This document shows, one piece after another, positions 17,217 through 27,600 of a DNA stretch of 64,000 nt. Each line of letters opens with the position of its first letter. Within the stretch, counting starts at the first letter, position 1. The notes under the pieces were generated by a model that saw only the letters and a program-made list of their open reading frames with translations, ran no database searches and had not been told where the DNA came from. The position numbers and the translations under genes were made by a program. The stretch is from Telmatobacter sp. DSM 110680 (GTDB taxonomy: Bacteria; Acidobacteriota; Terriglobia; Terriglobales; Acidobacteriaceae), in NCBI RefSeq assembly GCF_039994875.1, contig NZ_CP121196.1:992001-1056000 (forward strand), given 5' to 3'.

Positions 17217-17681
17217 TCATGGCAGGAGACCTAGTTCTTTGCCGCGCTGGACGGCCTGGGTGCGGCGGGCGGCTCCGAGCTTGTCGAAGGCGCGGGCACA
17301 GTGAGTCTTGACTGTGTTTTCAGAAACGAAAAGCTGCGTGGCGATTTCGCGATTGCTGAAGCCGCGGGCGATCAGGGTGAGGACTTCGAGTTCGCGTGCC
17401 GTGATGCCGAGGGTCTGCTGGCGTTCGGTATTGGGAGTGAAGGGGGCCGAGGCTTCCGCGGGGACGAGCACTTCTTTTACCACGACCGTTTCCCGAATGA
17501 TTTCGCGACGGCGCGTGATCCTGAGGCCTAGCCAGATGCCGAATGCTGCAAAGAGGATGGCGACGAGCGCGCCGTAGAGCTCAACGGAGTGCTCGATGAC
17601 GACGAAGCGGTATTCGGTGTATTGGAGGGTGGCGATGAGGAGGCCGCCGACGAGACCGAAGATTAGAACGTGGCGCCTCAT
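17217..17681 (-). CDS. membrane-anchored LuxR-type HTH regulator
   Basis: A 154-residue protein with two N-terminal membrane helices (about 4-20 and 35-55) and a C-terminal LuxR/GerE DNA-binding domain (about 88-150): LGITARELEVLTLIARGFSNREIATQLFVSENTVKTHCARAFDKLGA. It has no receiver or PAS domain, so the signal, if any, must come through the membrane part or the linker (ETVVVKEVLVPAEASAP). The N-terminal MRRHVLIFGLVGGLLI resembles that of the DUF4199 protein downstream. It is probably co-transcribed with that gene and diverges from the secreted glycosidase gene, 120 bp away. Confidence 0.85.
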   Translation of the reverse strand: MRRHVLIFGLVGGLLIATLQYTEYRFVVIEHSVELYGALVAILFAAFGIWLGLRITRRREIIRETVVVKEVLVPAEASAPFTPNTERQQTLGITARELEVLTLIARGFSNREIATQLFVSENTVKTHCARAFDKLGAARRTQAVQRGKELGLLP

Positions 17682-17801
17682 GGTGGGGTTGTGAAAAAGT
17701 ATATCGGAGACTTCGAGCCAGTGGTCTCACCGGGCAGAACACACGGATGGTTACGACGGATGTCCGGTAGTACTGAGGATTGAAACGTCGGCGGTCCATC
17801 T

Positions 17802-20033
17802 TTGTCGGGCCCGGTGCTAGAGTGGACTGGACTTCAATTCTCTTCAGGTTCGTTCTTCTTGCGCGCTCTTTGTGTCTTTCTGGCGGCGTTCTTCGCGTTT
17901 TCGGGCGTGGTCTTTGCCGCCTCGCGTGTTCAGCCTGTTCCCGTTCCGCAGGAGATGCGATCTTCGGCTTTTACGGTCACGGTGAATAACCAGCCTGTGG
18001 ATGTGGCGCATGCCGCCGCGAGCTACGACTTCGTCAACTTCGACGTTACCGGTCCGGTGACCGTGGCGATTACTGCGACCGAAGCAGGATTCTGGGATAA
18101 GGGCGTGGACATTGAACCGTGGCGGCTTGGGATTCGTCCGGTGCGCGAGGGGCAGACCATTCGATTCAAAATTGCGGGTCCGCAGAAGCTTTCCATCTCG
18201 CGGCCGGGCGACTTTCTGAATCACGCCACCATGCTGTTTGTGTTTGCAGGTGAACCTCCAGCGCCGCCTCCGGCAGAGAGCCCGTCGGTGCACGTTCTTG
18301 CCCCCGGTGTGTATCACCAGAGCATCAATCCGCAGAGCGGTGAGACATATTACCTTGCGCCGGGGTCTTACTTTTTCGGCAGCCTGAATCTCTGGAAGGT
18401 GAGCGGCGTGAAGGTTCTTGGCCGTGGCACGATTGTCTACGAGGGTGTGCAGGATCCGAAAACCGACGAGGGGTGGATGCAGAAGCCGGACTGGCACTGC
18501 ATTGGCGCGCTGGAGGCGCACGACGTCGAGATCGATGGCGTGACCTGCATCGTTCGCGCGCGCACCTGGTCAATCCAGATGAAGGACACGAGCGGTTTTG
18601 TGTACAACGATATTCGTGTTATAGGGGGCAATCCCGGCAACGCGAACCAGGATGGAATGGACTGGCTCGGCGGAGGGGATGCGCTGGTTCGTGATGCCTT
18701 TCTGCGCGCCTCCGATGACGACCTGGCGATGGAAGGAAACTGGGACGGCTATACCGAGGCCGATATGCTGCGACCGGGCCACGACGTGCAGAATATCACC
18801 GTTGAAAACAGCCAGCTCTCCACCAGCATCTCTAACATTGTGCGCGCCGCGTGGCCGCAAAAGACTTTTAACTCTCGCCACTTCACCCTGCGCGATTCTG
18901 ACATTCTGCACGGGGGTATCGGCGCGTGCGGACAGACATTTGGAGTTCTTGGTATGTGGGGTGCGAATGGCGCGAAGGGCGATCATTCCAATTACACCTT
19001 TGAGAATCTCTGGCTGGACAACTGGTATTCGCTGGTGCAGATCGAGCAAGAAGAGCCCGCGGTGCATGGTATTACATTCAAGAATATCTGGGCTCTGGAT
19101 CAGCCTCCGCTGGCGACTTCGACGATCATCGGTAACGTCAGCGACGTCACCTTCGACAATGTGAAGTACGACCAAAACCGCGCGACCAATGAGGCCGAGC
19201 TTCAGCTCATCACTGCAGGAGGCGCTGCGCAGCCGAAGTTTCCGCCGCCGGACGGCCCGGTGGCTCACTTCACTGTGTCTCCACCGGTTTTTGGTCCCGG
19301 CGACCAAGTGACGTTTGAGGCGGATAATTCTCCTCATGCAAAGTTCACCTGGCGGTTCGGGGATGGAAGCGAAGCCCATGGCCGCCGGGTAAAGCACAAA
19401 TTCCCTGATGCGCTTGGCACCGCGCTTGATGGCGCCAATGGGGCGGGGCGTTTTCGCGTTCTGCTCAAGGCAGAAGATGCACAGGATCGAGAGGACTGGG
19501 CAGCGCAAGGAGTGGTGGCGGTTGCGAAATGGCAGGACGCGGCTCAAATTCCCGGCCCGACGCTGGCAGGTCTTGCGTGGCATGTATATCCCGGAACATG
19601 GACCGAGTTGCCCGACCTAAGCAGTCAGACCTCCATCTTCAGCGGCGAATCTCCAAACCTTCGCGCGGACTCGCACGGTTTTACGCGATACGCAACGGCA
19701 TGGGATGGATACATCGACATTCCAGCGGATGGCGGATACACATTCCACTTGATGTCTCGCGATGGTGGGCGCCTCGTGATCGACGGCGTCCAGATCGCCA
19801 AGACAGGGCCCCCTTTCGCTCAAGTCTGTGGATCGCCCGGAAATGCAGTGCGGTATGACCATGGGTCGATCGGTCTACGTGCAGGACGACACGCATTGCA
19901 CGTCGAAGGGTTGCACGCAGTCAGCCAGGGTTCTCCGCGGTTGTTGTGGGAGGGGCCTTTGCTCCCACTGACGGAGATTCCGCCCGATGCCTACAGCCAC
20001 GCGCGAGTCGATACCGCAATTCATTCAAATTAG
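17802..20033 (+). CDS. secreted GH49/GH28-like glycoside hydrolase with PKD and PA14 modules
   Basis: A 743-residue exported enzyme. A hydrophobic signal (about 20-42, LRALCVFLAAFFAFSGVVFAA) precedes an N-terminal beta-sandwich, then the PGVY and YYLAPGSYFFGSL signatures and a right-handed beta-helix with the acidic motifs DGMD (284-287) and SDDD (304-307), as in dextranase-like and polygalacturonase-like families. The exact substrate is not clear. A PKD-like module (about 485-575, FTWRFGDGSEAHG) and a C-terminal PA14 module (about 585-735, WDGYIDIPADGGYTFHLMSRDGGRLVIDG) probably bind carbohydrate. The start codon is a TTG at 17802 with no clear ribosome site; GTG 17814 is an alternative. Confidence 0.8.
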   Translation: MSGPVLEWTGLQFSSGSFFLRALCVFLAAFFAFSGVVFAASRVQPVPVPQEMRSSAFTVTVNNQPVDVAHAAASYDFVNFDVTGPVTVAITATEAGFWDKGVDIEPWRLGIRPVREGQTIRFKIAGPQKLSISRPGDFLNHATMLFVFAGEPPAPPPAESPSVHVLAPGVYHQSINPQSGETYYLAPGSYFFGSLNLWKVSGVKVLGRGTIVYEGVQDPKTDEGWMQKPDWHCIGALEAHDVEIDGVTCIVRARTWSIQMKDTSGFVYNDIRVIGGNPGNANQDGMDWLGGGDALVRDAFLRASDDDLAMEGNWDGYTEADMLRPGHDVQNITVENSQLSTSISNIVRAAWPQKTFNSRHFTLRDSDILHGGIGACGQTFGVLGMWGANGAKGDHSNYTFENLWLDNWYSLVQIEQEEPAVHGITFKNIWALDQPPLATSTIIGNVSDVTFDNVKYDQNRATNEAELQLITAGGAAQPKFPPPDGPVAHFTVSPPVFGPGDQVTFEADNSPHAKFTWRFGDGSEAHGRRVKHKFPDALGTALDGANGAGRFRVLLKAEDAQDREDWAAQGVVAVAKWQDAAQIPGPTLAGLAWHVYPGTWTELPDLSSQTSIFSGESPNLRADSHGFTRYATAWDGYIDIPADGGYTFHLMSRDGGRLVIDGVQIAKTGPPFAQVCGSPGNAVRYDHGSIGLRAGRHALHVEGLHAVSQGSPRLLWEGPLLPLTEIPPDAYSHARVDTAIHSN

Positions 20034-20053
20034 GCAGAGCTACCTGGCTCGCC

Positions 20054-20095
20054 GATCGGGAATGTCTCAAACTTGATCGGCAATGTATCAAAAAT
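20054..20095. repeat. 21-bp tandem direct repeat, possible IS21-type end remnant
   Basis: Two adjacent 21-nt units (20054-20074 and 20075-20095) share 17 of 21 bases, each starting GATCGG and containing AATGT-TCAAA. Short direct repeats of this kind occur at the ends of IS21-family elements. No transposase lies nearby, so this would be a solo remnant. That origin is an inference from memory of such ends. Confidence 0.4.
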
Positions 20096-20258
20096 GGACC
20101 AATGGCGCCTGCTTCATCCTAGCGGCTAACTCGTTTGATCAATCGATATAGCCCTTTGGTAAGTTACCTAAAAGAGTCAATCATTTTCGCCCAAAGCAGC
20201 ATATGAGCCTCTCTCCGGCCTAGGTAGTCTGAAACTTCCCCAGAGAGAGAGCGGCCAC

Positions 20259-21782
20259 TTGCACGCGTTCGGAAAATACCTGTCCTGGATATACGCCTTC
20301 ACCGCTGTCGTGTGTATTCGGTTTGCATTCGGAACCTTCAAAGCATTGAATTCCGCGGGGCAGGTACATCTCTCCCGGTACGCGGCTCCCTTCGCTTGCA
20401 TGCTTGCTTTGTTCGCCTGTGTATTCACGACGGCATGGTGGACGGTATTCAAATCCAAATCTTCTGCACGGATGTGGTGTCTGGTTGCCAGTTCGCAGTA
20501 TCTATTTGTCGCGTTGATACCGTGTCTCGTTACTCACCGTCTTCACTCGATCAACTCGACGCTCTCGGCGATAGCTGTGATGGGATGTGTGGCATTCGGG
20601 AAACGCCAGAAGGTCAAACTCGCTGCCAACATCGATCAAGTGCGATCCATTCCCGGCGATTTCACCAACCGGTATGTGAATCGCTTCGCGATGGGCGTGA
20701 CCTTCGGCCTTAGCCTTGGCTCCTATCTCTGGTGGCAGGGATGGTTAAGAACAGTACACATTAGCGGACTCGACAGCTTGTTAGTCCGCTCCGTCGTTAC
20801 CCTTGTCGTTCTGCTCGCTATTACTTCGATTCATGAGACCGGTCACGCGATTGTCGGCAAGATATGCGGAATGAAAGTGCGGGCATTCTTTATCGGACCT
20901 TTCCAATGGTGCATTCGTGACGCCAAGTGGGGATTTGAATTCAAGCCCAAGAGCCTATTTTTTGCGGATGGTATCACCGCCCTCATACCCGGCGAGGGTG
21001 AACTGCGGCCGGGGCAATACCTGTCGATGATGGCGGCCGGTTCGCTGGTGAACGTGCTTTCGGGATGTCTCGCACTCTACTTTGCCTTCCACAGTGGCAT
21101 CGCTTTGTCACCGCCAATCCTGGGTGTCATTGCCCTGTTCGGCGCATGGAGTCTCGGCGTTGCCGCCGCCAACCTGTTGCCTTTTCGGACACCGCAAGGC
21201 TATTCCGACGGTGCTATCGTTCTGCAACTCCTCGCGGGTGGAGCGTTTGCCGCATATCATCTATCGGTCGCGCGTATCGGCTCGAGCCTGGTCTCAGCCC
21301 TTCGTCCGCGAGATTACGACATCGGTTCCATCCGCGCTGCTGCCCGGGGCATCGCAAATGGCAGACAGGCTCTTCTCATGTGGCTGTACGCTTTTAGCCA
21401 CTCGATTGATGCAGGCAAGACAAAGGAAGCCGACGACGTGCTCGCGAACGCGGAGTTGGTTTGCCTTCAATCGGCTGGGAAAATTCCCGCCGAACTCCAC
21501 ACCAGCTTCATTTTCGGAAACGCGTTCATTCGTCGCGATCCAGTCGCAACCCGCTTTTGGTGGAATCGCATGCAGGCAACCAATCCGACTCGCTTCAATG
21601 CAGACTATTGGAGAGCCGAGAGCGCTCTTCACTGGATTGAAGGCAACCTCGAAGAGGCCAACCACGCCTGGGAGAAAAGTTACGCGCTTGTGAAGCAGCT
21701 TCCCCAGGCCGGTGCATACGACTTCAGCCGGGATTGTTGCACACTTCTCAAGCGGGAACTCGACCTGGCGTCGGTGGCGTAA
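20259..21782 (+). CDS. M50 (site-2-protease-like) membrane metalloprotease with C-terminal helical repeats
   Basis: A 507-residue polytopic protein. HETGH at 192-196, inside a hydrophobic helix, supplies two zinc ligands and the catalytic Glu, and a YSDG motif near residue 320 gives the third ligand, as in M50 peptidases. There are about eight hydrophobic segments before residue 345. The last 150 residues (about 355-505) are soluble and look TPR-like (ANGRQALLMWLYAFSHSIDAGKTKEADDVLANAELV; ADYWRAESALHWIEGNLEEANHAWEKSYAL). The substrate is unknown. The start is TTG 20259 after a GAGAGAGAG run. It stands alone between the glycosidase and the efflux operon. Confidence 0.8.
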   Translation: MHAFGKYLSWIYAFTAVVCIRFAFGTFKALNSAGQVHLSRYAAPFACMLALFACVFTTAWWTVFKSKSSARMWCLVASSQYLFVALIPCLVTHRLHSINSTLSAIAVMGCVAFGKRQKVKLAANIDQVRSIPGDFTNRYVNRFAMGVTFGLSLGSYLWWQGWLRTVHISGLDSLLVRSVVTLVVLLAITSIHETGHAIVGKICGMKVRAFFIGPFQWCIRDAKWGFEFKPKSLFFADGITALIPGEGELRPGQYLSMMAAGSLVNVLSGCLALYFAFHSGIALSPPILGVIALFGAWSLGVAAANLLPFRTPQGYSDGAIVLQLLAGGAFAAYHLSVARIGSSLVSALRPRDYDIGSIRAAARGIANGRQALLMWLYAFSHSIDAGKTKEADDVLANAELVCLQSAGKIPAELHTSFIFGNAFIRRDPVATRFWWNRMQATNPTRFNADYWRAESALHWIEGNLEEANHAWEKSYALVKQLPQAGAYDFSRDCCTLLKRELDLASVA

Positions 21783-21804
21783 TCTCCAAAGACCGGCTTC
21801 AACT

Positions 21805-23337
21805 CTAGTGCGGTAGCTGGGTCATATCCCATCCGCCGCCTAGGGCACGTACCAGCCCCACGCTAGCCACGTACTGACGCGTGATGAGGTCGGTCGACGT
21901 GCGCTGGTTGCTGAGTAATGTGCCCTCCGCCACCAGCACCTCGAGGTAGTTGGTGGCTCCGCCTTTGTAGCGCTGATTTGAAAGATCAAGGGAGTGCTGC
22001 GCGGCAGCCACGGCGCGTTGCTCGGTAGTGGCCTCGTCTTCGAGCACTTTCAAATCCGAGAGGCGGTCTTCGACCTCGTTAAAGGCGCCCAGTACGGTGG
22101 CGCGATACGTTGATGCCTGGGACTCGTAGTTGTGCTTTGCCTGATCTGTGAGTGCGTGGCGCCTTCCGGCATCGAACAGCAACTCGGTTGCCTGCGCGCC
22201 AAGGCTCCAGAGCGCGCTCGGTCCCTGGATCAAGGTTCCTACATTAGTGCTTTCAAAGCCGCCGCCACCGCCAAGAGTTACGCTTGGGTAGAAGGCGCTG
22301 ATGGCGATGCCGATCTGTGCATTGGCAGCAGCCGCACGCCGCTCAGCAGCCGCGATGTCAGGGCGCCGTTCCACCAATTGCGAGGGGACGCCAACCGGAA
22401 CCTGTGGGAGTGTCATCACCAGCGGCGCCGGCGTCAGCGTAACTTCGCGCGCTTCTTTGTTCATCAACGTAGCGATTGCATGCTCGTATTGGTTGCGACC
22501 CTGCTTCACGTCTACAAGTTGCGCACGCGTGGTTTCGAGCAGAGCCTGCGCTTGCGCAACTACGACCTCCGTTGCAATGCCGCCCTTCACCAGTTGCTGA
22601 TTCAGATCGAGCTGATGCTGATAGTCATTCACAGTCTGCTCGAGCAATCGGGCGTCTGAGTCGAGGCCTCGCAGTTCGAAGTAGTCGAGCGCCAGCTCGG
22701 CATGCAGACTGAGATCGAGGTTGGCGAGGTCGGCGGCACTGGCCTGGGCATTTTCATGAGCGGCTTCAACGCTGCGGCGCACTCGACCCCAGAGGTCTGG
22801 TTCCCAACTGGCCTGGCCTTCGAGTTGGAAATCGCTGTACCCGGTATTCGTACTACTCACGATGAGAGGGCGGTGCGACGATACCTGATCGCGGCTGGTT
22901 GCGGGCGAAACAGAGAGTGTTGGATAGAAATCAGCACGCGCGACACGCACCTGGTCACGAGCAGAGAGATAGGCCTCCATCGCTGCGCGCAGATTCTGGT
23001 TCTGCGGAGCAATCTGCTCTTCCAGCGCGTTGAGCTGCGGATCCTGATATATCTCCCACCATTTGCCGCGCAGCATGCCATCGGAGGGGGACGCAGATTT
23101 CCAGGTGCCCGCTTGCGGATTCGGCGGCGGTACCACGGCCCCGGTCGATCCCGTTCCTTTGTACTCAGGTGGCGGCGGCAAGTCGGGGCGATGGAAGTTT
23201 GGTCCCACCTTGCAGGCGGAAAGCAGCGCCACCAATCCCAACAGTGCCGCGCGGAGCATGCGCTCTTTGGGAGCGATGGCTCCTCCATGTTTTTGCGGAG
23301 GAGATGTGCTCATTCTCGACGTTGAAACCGACCGCAT
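21805..23337 (-). CDS. RND efflux outer-membrane lipoprotein (NodT/OprM type)
   Basis: A TolC-like outer-membrane channel of 510 residues. A lipoprotein signal with the LLSAC lipobox (Cys at about residue 42) is followed by KVGPNFHRPDLPPP, typical of the NodT family, and by two OEP repeats (RVARADFYPTLSVSP; QIGIAISAFYPSVTLGGGGGFES). It starts two bases after the stop of the adaptor gene and closes the leftward operon permease-adaptor-channel. It is the only channel visible here, so it may also serve the divergent MdtABC-like pump. ATG 23313 (MSTSPPQ) is an alternative start. Confidence 0.93.
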   Translation of the reverse strand: MRSVSTSRMSTSPPQKHGGAIAPKERMLRAALLGLVALLSACKVGPNFHRPDLPPPPEYKGTGSTGAVVPPPNPQAGTWKSASPSDGMLRGKWWEIYQDPQLNALEEQIAPQNQNLRAAMEAYLSARDQVRVARADFYPTLSVSPATSRDQVSSHRPLIVSSTNTGYSDFQLEGQASWEPDLWGRVRRSVEAAHENAQASAADLANLDLSLHAELALDYFELRGLDSDARLLEQTVNDYQHQLDLNQQLVKGGIATEVVVAQAQALLETTRAQLVDVKQGRNQYEHAIATLMNKEAREVTLTPAPLVMTLPQVPVGVPSQLVERRPDIAAAERRAAAANAQIGIAISAFYPSVTLGGGGGFESTNVGTLIQGPSALWSLGAQATELLFDAGRRHALTDQAKHNYESQASTYRATVLGAFNEVEDRLSDLKVLEDEATTEQRAVAAAQHSLDLSNQRYKGGATNYLEVLVAEGTLLSNQRTSTDLITRQYVASVGLVRALGGGWDMTQLPH

Positions 23338-23339
23338 GC

Positions 23340-24596
23340 CTACTTGTCCCCCTGGCCCGGCTGTTTCTGTTGGCCCTGAGCATTGGGATGCTGCGTACTG
23401 ACCTTTTCGCCGTCGATGAGGGAGTCGGGAGGATCTTGAATGACGCGATCTCCATCCTTCAAGCCGCTGACAATCTGGATGGTTGCTCCGTCATCCTGAC
23501 CAATTGCCACAGAAACAAGATGCGCTATGTTGTCATCGCCGAGAATGCCCAGTTGCGTTCCCTGACGACGGAAGATGATCGCCGACGCGGGAACGATGAA
23601 TGTATGCATGGTCGGGGCTTTGAAATGAACCTGTGCCAGTGATCCCGGCATCAATTCCCCTTTGTGATTGTCGACGTCGATCTCCACCAGCAAGGTGCGG
23701 CTTGAGGGATCGATGGCATCCGCGGTCCGCACCAGCGTGCCCTGAAAATTCTGTGCTGGATATTCGGGGAAAGTAAGGTCGATCTTCGAACCGCGCTTCA
23801 GGTTCGTTGTGTACAGCTGCGGGACGTTCGTGTACACACGAAGCGTGTTGAGCGCCTGCAGGTGGAAGAGCTCCTTCGCCGCCCCGGTGTCAATCAACTG
23901 GCCTGTATCAATGGAGCGTGCTGTGACCACACCGTCAAATGGCGCATAAACTTTTTCGAAGGACTGCAGTTCTTTCAGCCGATCCACATTGGCCTGCGCC
24001 GACTTCACCGCGGACGCGGTCGCGGAGGCCTGATTGGTAAAGGTTTCTGTATCCTGCTGCGAAACCGCATTTGTCTGCACCAGTCCCTGATAGCGCTGAG
24101 CCTGCGAATGTGCGTTCTTCGCGTTCGCTTCAGCTGTGCCGAGGTCGGCCTGGGCTTGCGTGAGTTGTTGATCCAGTTCGGGGGTTGCGATTTCTGCGAG
24201 CAGCGCACCTTTCTTTACATGGGAGCCGATGTCGTAATACCACTTGGTCAAGTAGCCCGACGTCCGAGCGTAAATCGGGGAATCTGTATAAGCGGTCACA
24301 TTTCCCGGCAACGTGAACTCATCGGTTGAGGCGCCTGCCTTTGGGACCAGTGCGATGACCACCGGTGCAGCTGCCTCCTGGGTCGTCTTTGCAAGCACGT
24401 TGTTGTGGTGAATTCGACTCAGCACGCCAAATGTTCCCAGAGCAGCAAATACGAGCAGCACGATGATCAGGCCAGTAATGGCAAGCCTCGGGGCTATAGG
24501 CTTCTGAGCCGGCGCATGCTGGGTATCGTGTCCCTCGTGAGGAATTTCTTTGTTATTCCCGGCCGGCTTCTGGTTGGGGTTGGATTCATTGCTCAT
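23340..24596 (-). CDS. RND efflux periplasmic adaptor (membrane fusion protein)
   Basis: A 418-residue adaptor that links the inner-membrane pump to the outer-membrane channel. It has a cytoplasmic N-terminus with a His-rich stretch (HEGHDTQHAP), one membrane anchor (about 37-60, LAITGLIIVLLVFAALGTFGVL), a lipoyl/barrel-sandwich domain (LPGNVTAYTDSPIYARTSGYLTKWYYDIGSHVKKGALLAEI), a coiled-coil hairpin (about 125-190) and the C-terminal beta-barrel. The start at 24596 (MSNESN) has GGAG 8 nt upstream; the longer frame to 24707 overlaps the permease 3' end and is unlikely. It follows the permease by 37 bp. Confidence 0.93.
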   Translation of the reverse strand: MSNESNPNQKPAGNNKEIPHEGHDTQHAPAQKPIAPRLAITGLIIVLLVFAALGTFGVLSRIHHNNVLAKTTQEAAAPVVIALVPKAGASTDEFTLPGNVTAYTDSPIYARTSGYLTKWYYDIGSHVKKGALLAEIATPELDQQLTQAQADLGTAEANAKNAHSQAQRYQGLVQTNAVSQQDTETFTNQASATASAVKSAQANVDRLKELQSFEKVYAPFDGVVTARSIDTGQLIDTGAAKELFHLQALNTLRVYTNVPQLYTTNLKRGSKIDLTFPEYPAQNFQGTLVRTADAIDPSSRTLLVEIDVDNHKGELMPGSLAQVHFKAPTMHTFIVPASAIIFRRQGTQLGILGDDNIAHLVSVAIGQDDGATIQIVSGLKDGDRVIQDPPDSLIDGEKVSTQHPNAQGQQKQPGQGDK

Positions 24597-24633
24597 AAAG
24601 GTTGCTCCAAAAGGCTTGTACGAATTTACAGGG

Positions 24634-27600
24634 CTAATCGAATTCGTCGAACGTTGCGGCTTGTGCTTCGTGGCGCTTCGACCTCGTGCGCTTCTCGATC
24701 CATCCATGTACTACCGAAAAGAATGCCGGCACAAAAAACAGAGTAGCGACTGTGGCTAACAGCAGGCCTCCGATAACCGCGCGACCGAGGGGCGCATTCT
24801 GTTCTCCGCCCTCTCCAAGGCCCAGCGCCATAGGCATCATGCCCAATATCATGGCCAGTGCAGTCATCAGCACAGGACGGAGACGGACATAGCCCGCATT
24901 CAACGATGCTTGGCGCGCGTCGCCGACCAATTCTTCCAACTGCTCACGCGCGAAGCTTACCACCAGGATCGAGTTGGATGTTGCGACTCCCATACACATG
25001 ATCGCTCCCGTCAGGGCGGGCACGCTCAACCGCGTTCCGGTGAGGAATAGGAACCATACGATCCCTGCCAAAGCTGCGGGAAGTGCAGAGATGATCAAAA
25101 ACGGATCGAGCCATGATTGAAAGTTCACCACGATCAGCAGGTACACCAAGAGGATGGAGAAGACCAAACCACTGAGCAAGCCAAAGTAAGACTTCTGCAT
25201 GGTCTCGCTCTGCCCGCGTAAGATGATGTGCGACCCGCGCGGCAGGATCTTCGGATCCTCATACTTCTTCACGATGCGCTCCATGTCGCGCGTCACGGAG
25301 CCAAGGTCGGTATCGACTACGTTGGCATAGATGTCCAGTACCGGCTGCACATCGTAGTGACTTACCGTGCCCAACTCCGCGCCTGGCTGGAACTGCGCAA
25401 GGTTACCCAGGATTTGAATCGGCTGCTGTGCTGCTCCGGGCGCATCTGTTTCCAGAGGGGCGGGGCCTGATCCCGTATTCGCTGCCGATGTTCCTGCCGT
25501 ACCGTTCAGAGTCGTGCTCGATCGCGTTACCGGAAGACTCTTGAGCTGGGACATTGAATCGAGCCGGTATTGCGGGGTTTGAACCGCCACACTGTAACTG
25601 ACGCCGTTGCGGGGATCGAGATAGAAGCTCGGCGTAGTCTGAAAGCTGCCGCTTAGCGCCACCAGCAGACTCTGCGCCACATCTTTCTGCGTGAAGCCAA
25701 TCGCCTGCGCACGCGTACGATCCACATTTACGGTGAAGTTCGGGTAGTCGAATGGCTGCTGAATACGGGCATCGGTTGCGCCAGCGACATAGCGAACGTC
25801 GTTCAGCATTTTTTCCGCAACCACACGGTTGCCATAAAGATTAGGTCCCACGATTTGGATATCAATCGGCGCCGAGAGCCCGAAGTTCAATATCTGGGTG
25901 ACGATATCCACCGGAAGTACGTAGAACGTAACTCCGGGAAACTGTTGTGCCAGCACTCCACGAATATCCTGCACATACTTGTCCGTAGGGTGGTGCTTCT
26001 CCGACAGTTGAACCTGGATGTCGGCATCTTCCGGTCCAATCGGCGCCGAGGTTGAATAGGAGAGATTCAACCCGGAGTAGGGCAACCCGATGTTATCGAC
26101 AACAGAGACAACTTCATCGGCGGGAATATGCTCGCGGATTGTGGCATCGATGTGATCGCAGAGGGCGGCCGTCTCTTCGATACGCGTACCGGTCCGGGCC
26201 CTGACGTGAATCTTGAATTGGCCCGCATCGACGGCGGGAAAGAAATCCTGTCCCAGCCACGGCACCAGGAGTGCTGTCGAGCCGACGGCAAAAATTGCGA
26301 AGATGATCAGAAATACGCCGGCAAAATCGATGCACAACGTCAGAAGGCGCACATAACCGTTGCGGAACCACGTGAATCCCCTTTCAAATCCGCTCTGAAA
26401 TCGGACAAAAGGGTTGCGGCTGATTTGCTTGCGGGCGGCGGCTGCATCGTCGTGTTCATGCAGCAGGTATTTCGCCATGGTGGGCACAACGGTTCGCGAG
26501 AGCAGGTAACTGGCCAGCATGGCAAACACCACCGCCTCGGCCAGCGGAACAAAAAGGTATCGAGCCACGCCGCTAAGAAGGAACATCGGGACGAACACGA
26601 TACAGATCGCCAGCGTAGAGACCAGTGCTGGAGTGGCAATCTGCGCGGCGCCATCGAGGATGGCTTGCTCAATCTCCTTACCTTGCTCTAGATTGCGGTT
26701 GATATTCTCGATTTCAACCGTCGCGTCGTCCACCAGGATGCCGACCGCGAGTGCAAGGCCGCCCAGCGTCATGATGTTGATGGTTTCGTGCAGCACCGCG
26801 AGCATGGTGATGGAGCACAGAATTGAAAGCGGAATGGATACCGCGATGATTAGTGTCGACCGCCAGCTTCCCAGGAATATCAGAATCATCACTGCCGTGA
26901 GGCAGGCCGCGATCAGCGCCTCGCGCACCACGCCGCTGATAGCGCCGCGCACAAAGATCGACTGGTCAGAGAGTGCGTTGATTTGCAACTGAGGCGGTAG
27001 CTGGCCGCGAACGCTGGGACTATCCACGATGGTGCGGATATCCTTAATGATCTGCAGCGTTGAGGCCGAGCCAGTCTTCATAATGCTCATCATGATGGCG
27101 CGCTTGCCATCGACGCGGACAATGTTAGTCTGCGGCGGCGAACCATCGCGTACGTGGGCCACGTCGCGTACGAAGATGACCGCGCCATTGACGGTGCGGA
27201 TGGGAAGATCATTCAACTGATCGATGATCGATGGCGATGAGTTGGTTTCAATGGCGTATTCGAACCGGTCCATCTTCATCGTGCCGGAAGGGACGATCAG
27301 GTTCTGGGTAGAAATGGCGTTTACCACGTCGGCCGGAGAAAGCCCTTTGGCCTGCAGTGCCTGCGGATCAAGATCAACCTGGACCTGGCGCTGTTTTCCG
27401 CCATATGGATACGGGGTTTGCGCACCTTCCACGGTCGCCATCTGAGTCCGAATGGTATTTGTACCCAGATCGTTGAGTTGCTGCTCGCTTAGCCCCTCAC
27501 CGGAAAGTCCCAGCATCAACACCGGCACGCTGGAGGCGTTGTACTGGATGATGAACGGCGGAGTTGTTCCGGGGGGAAGTGATCGCAGCTGCACCTGGCA

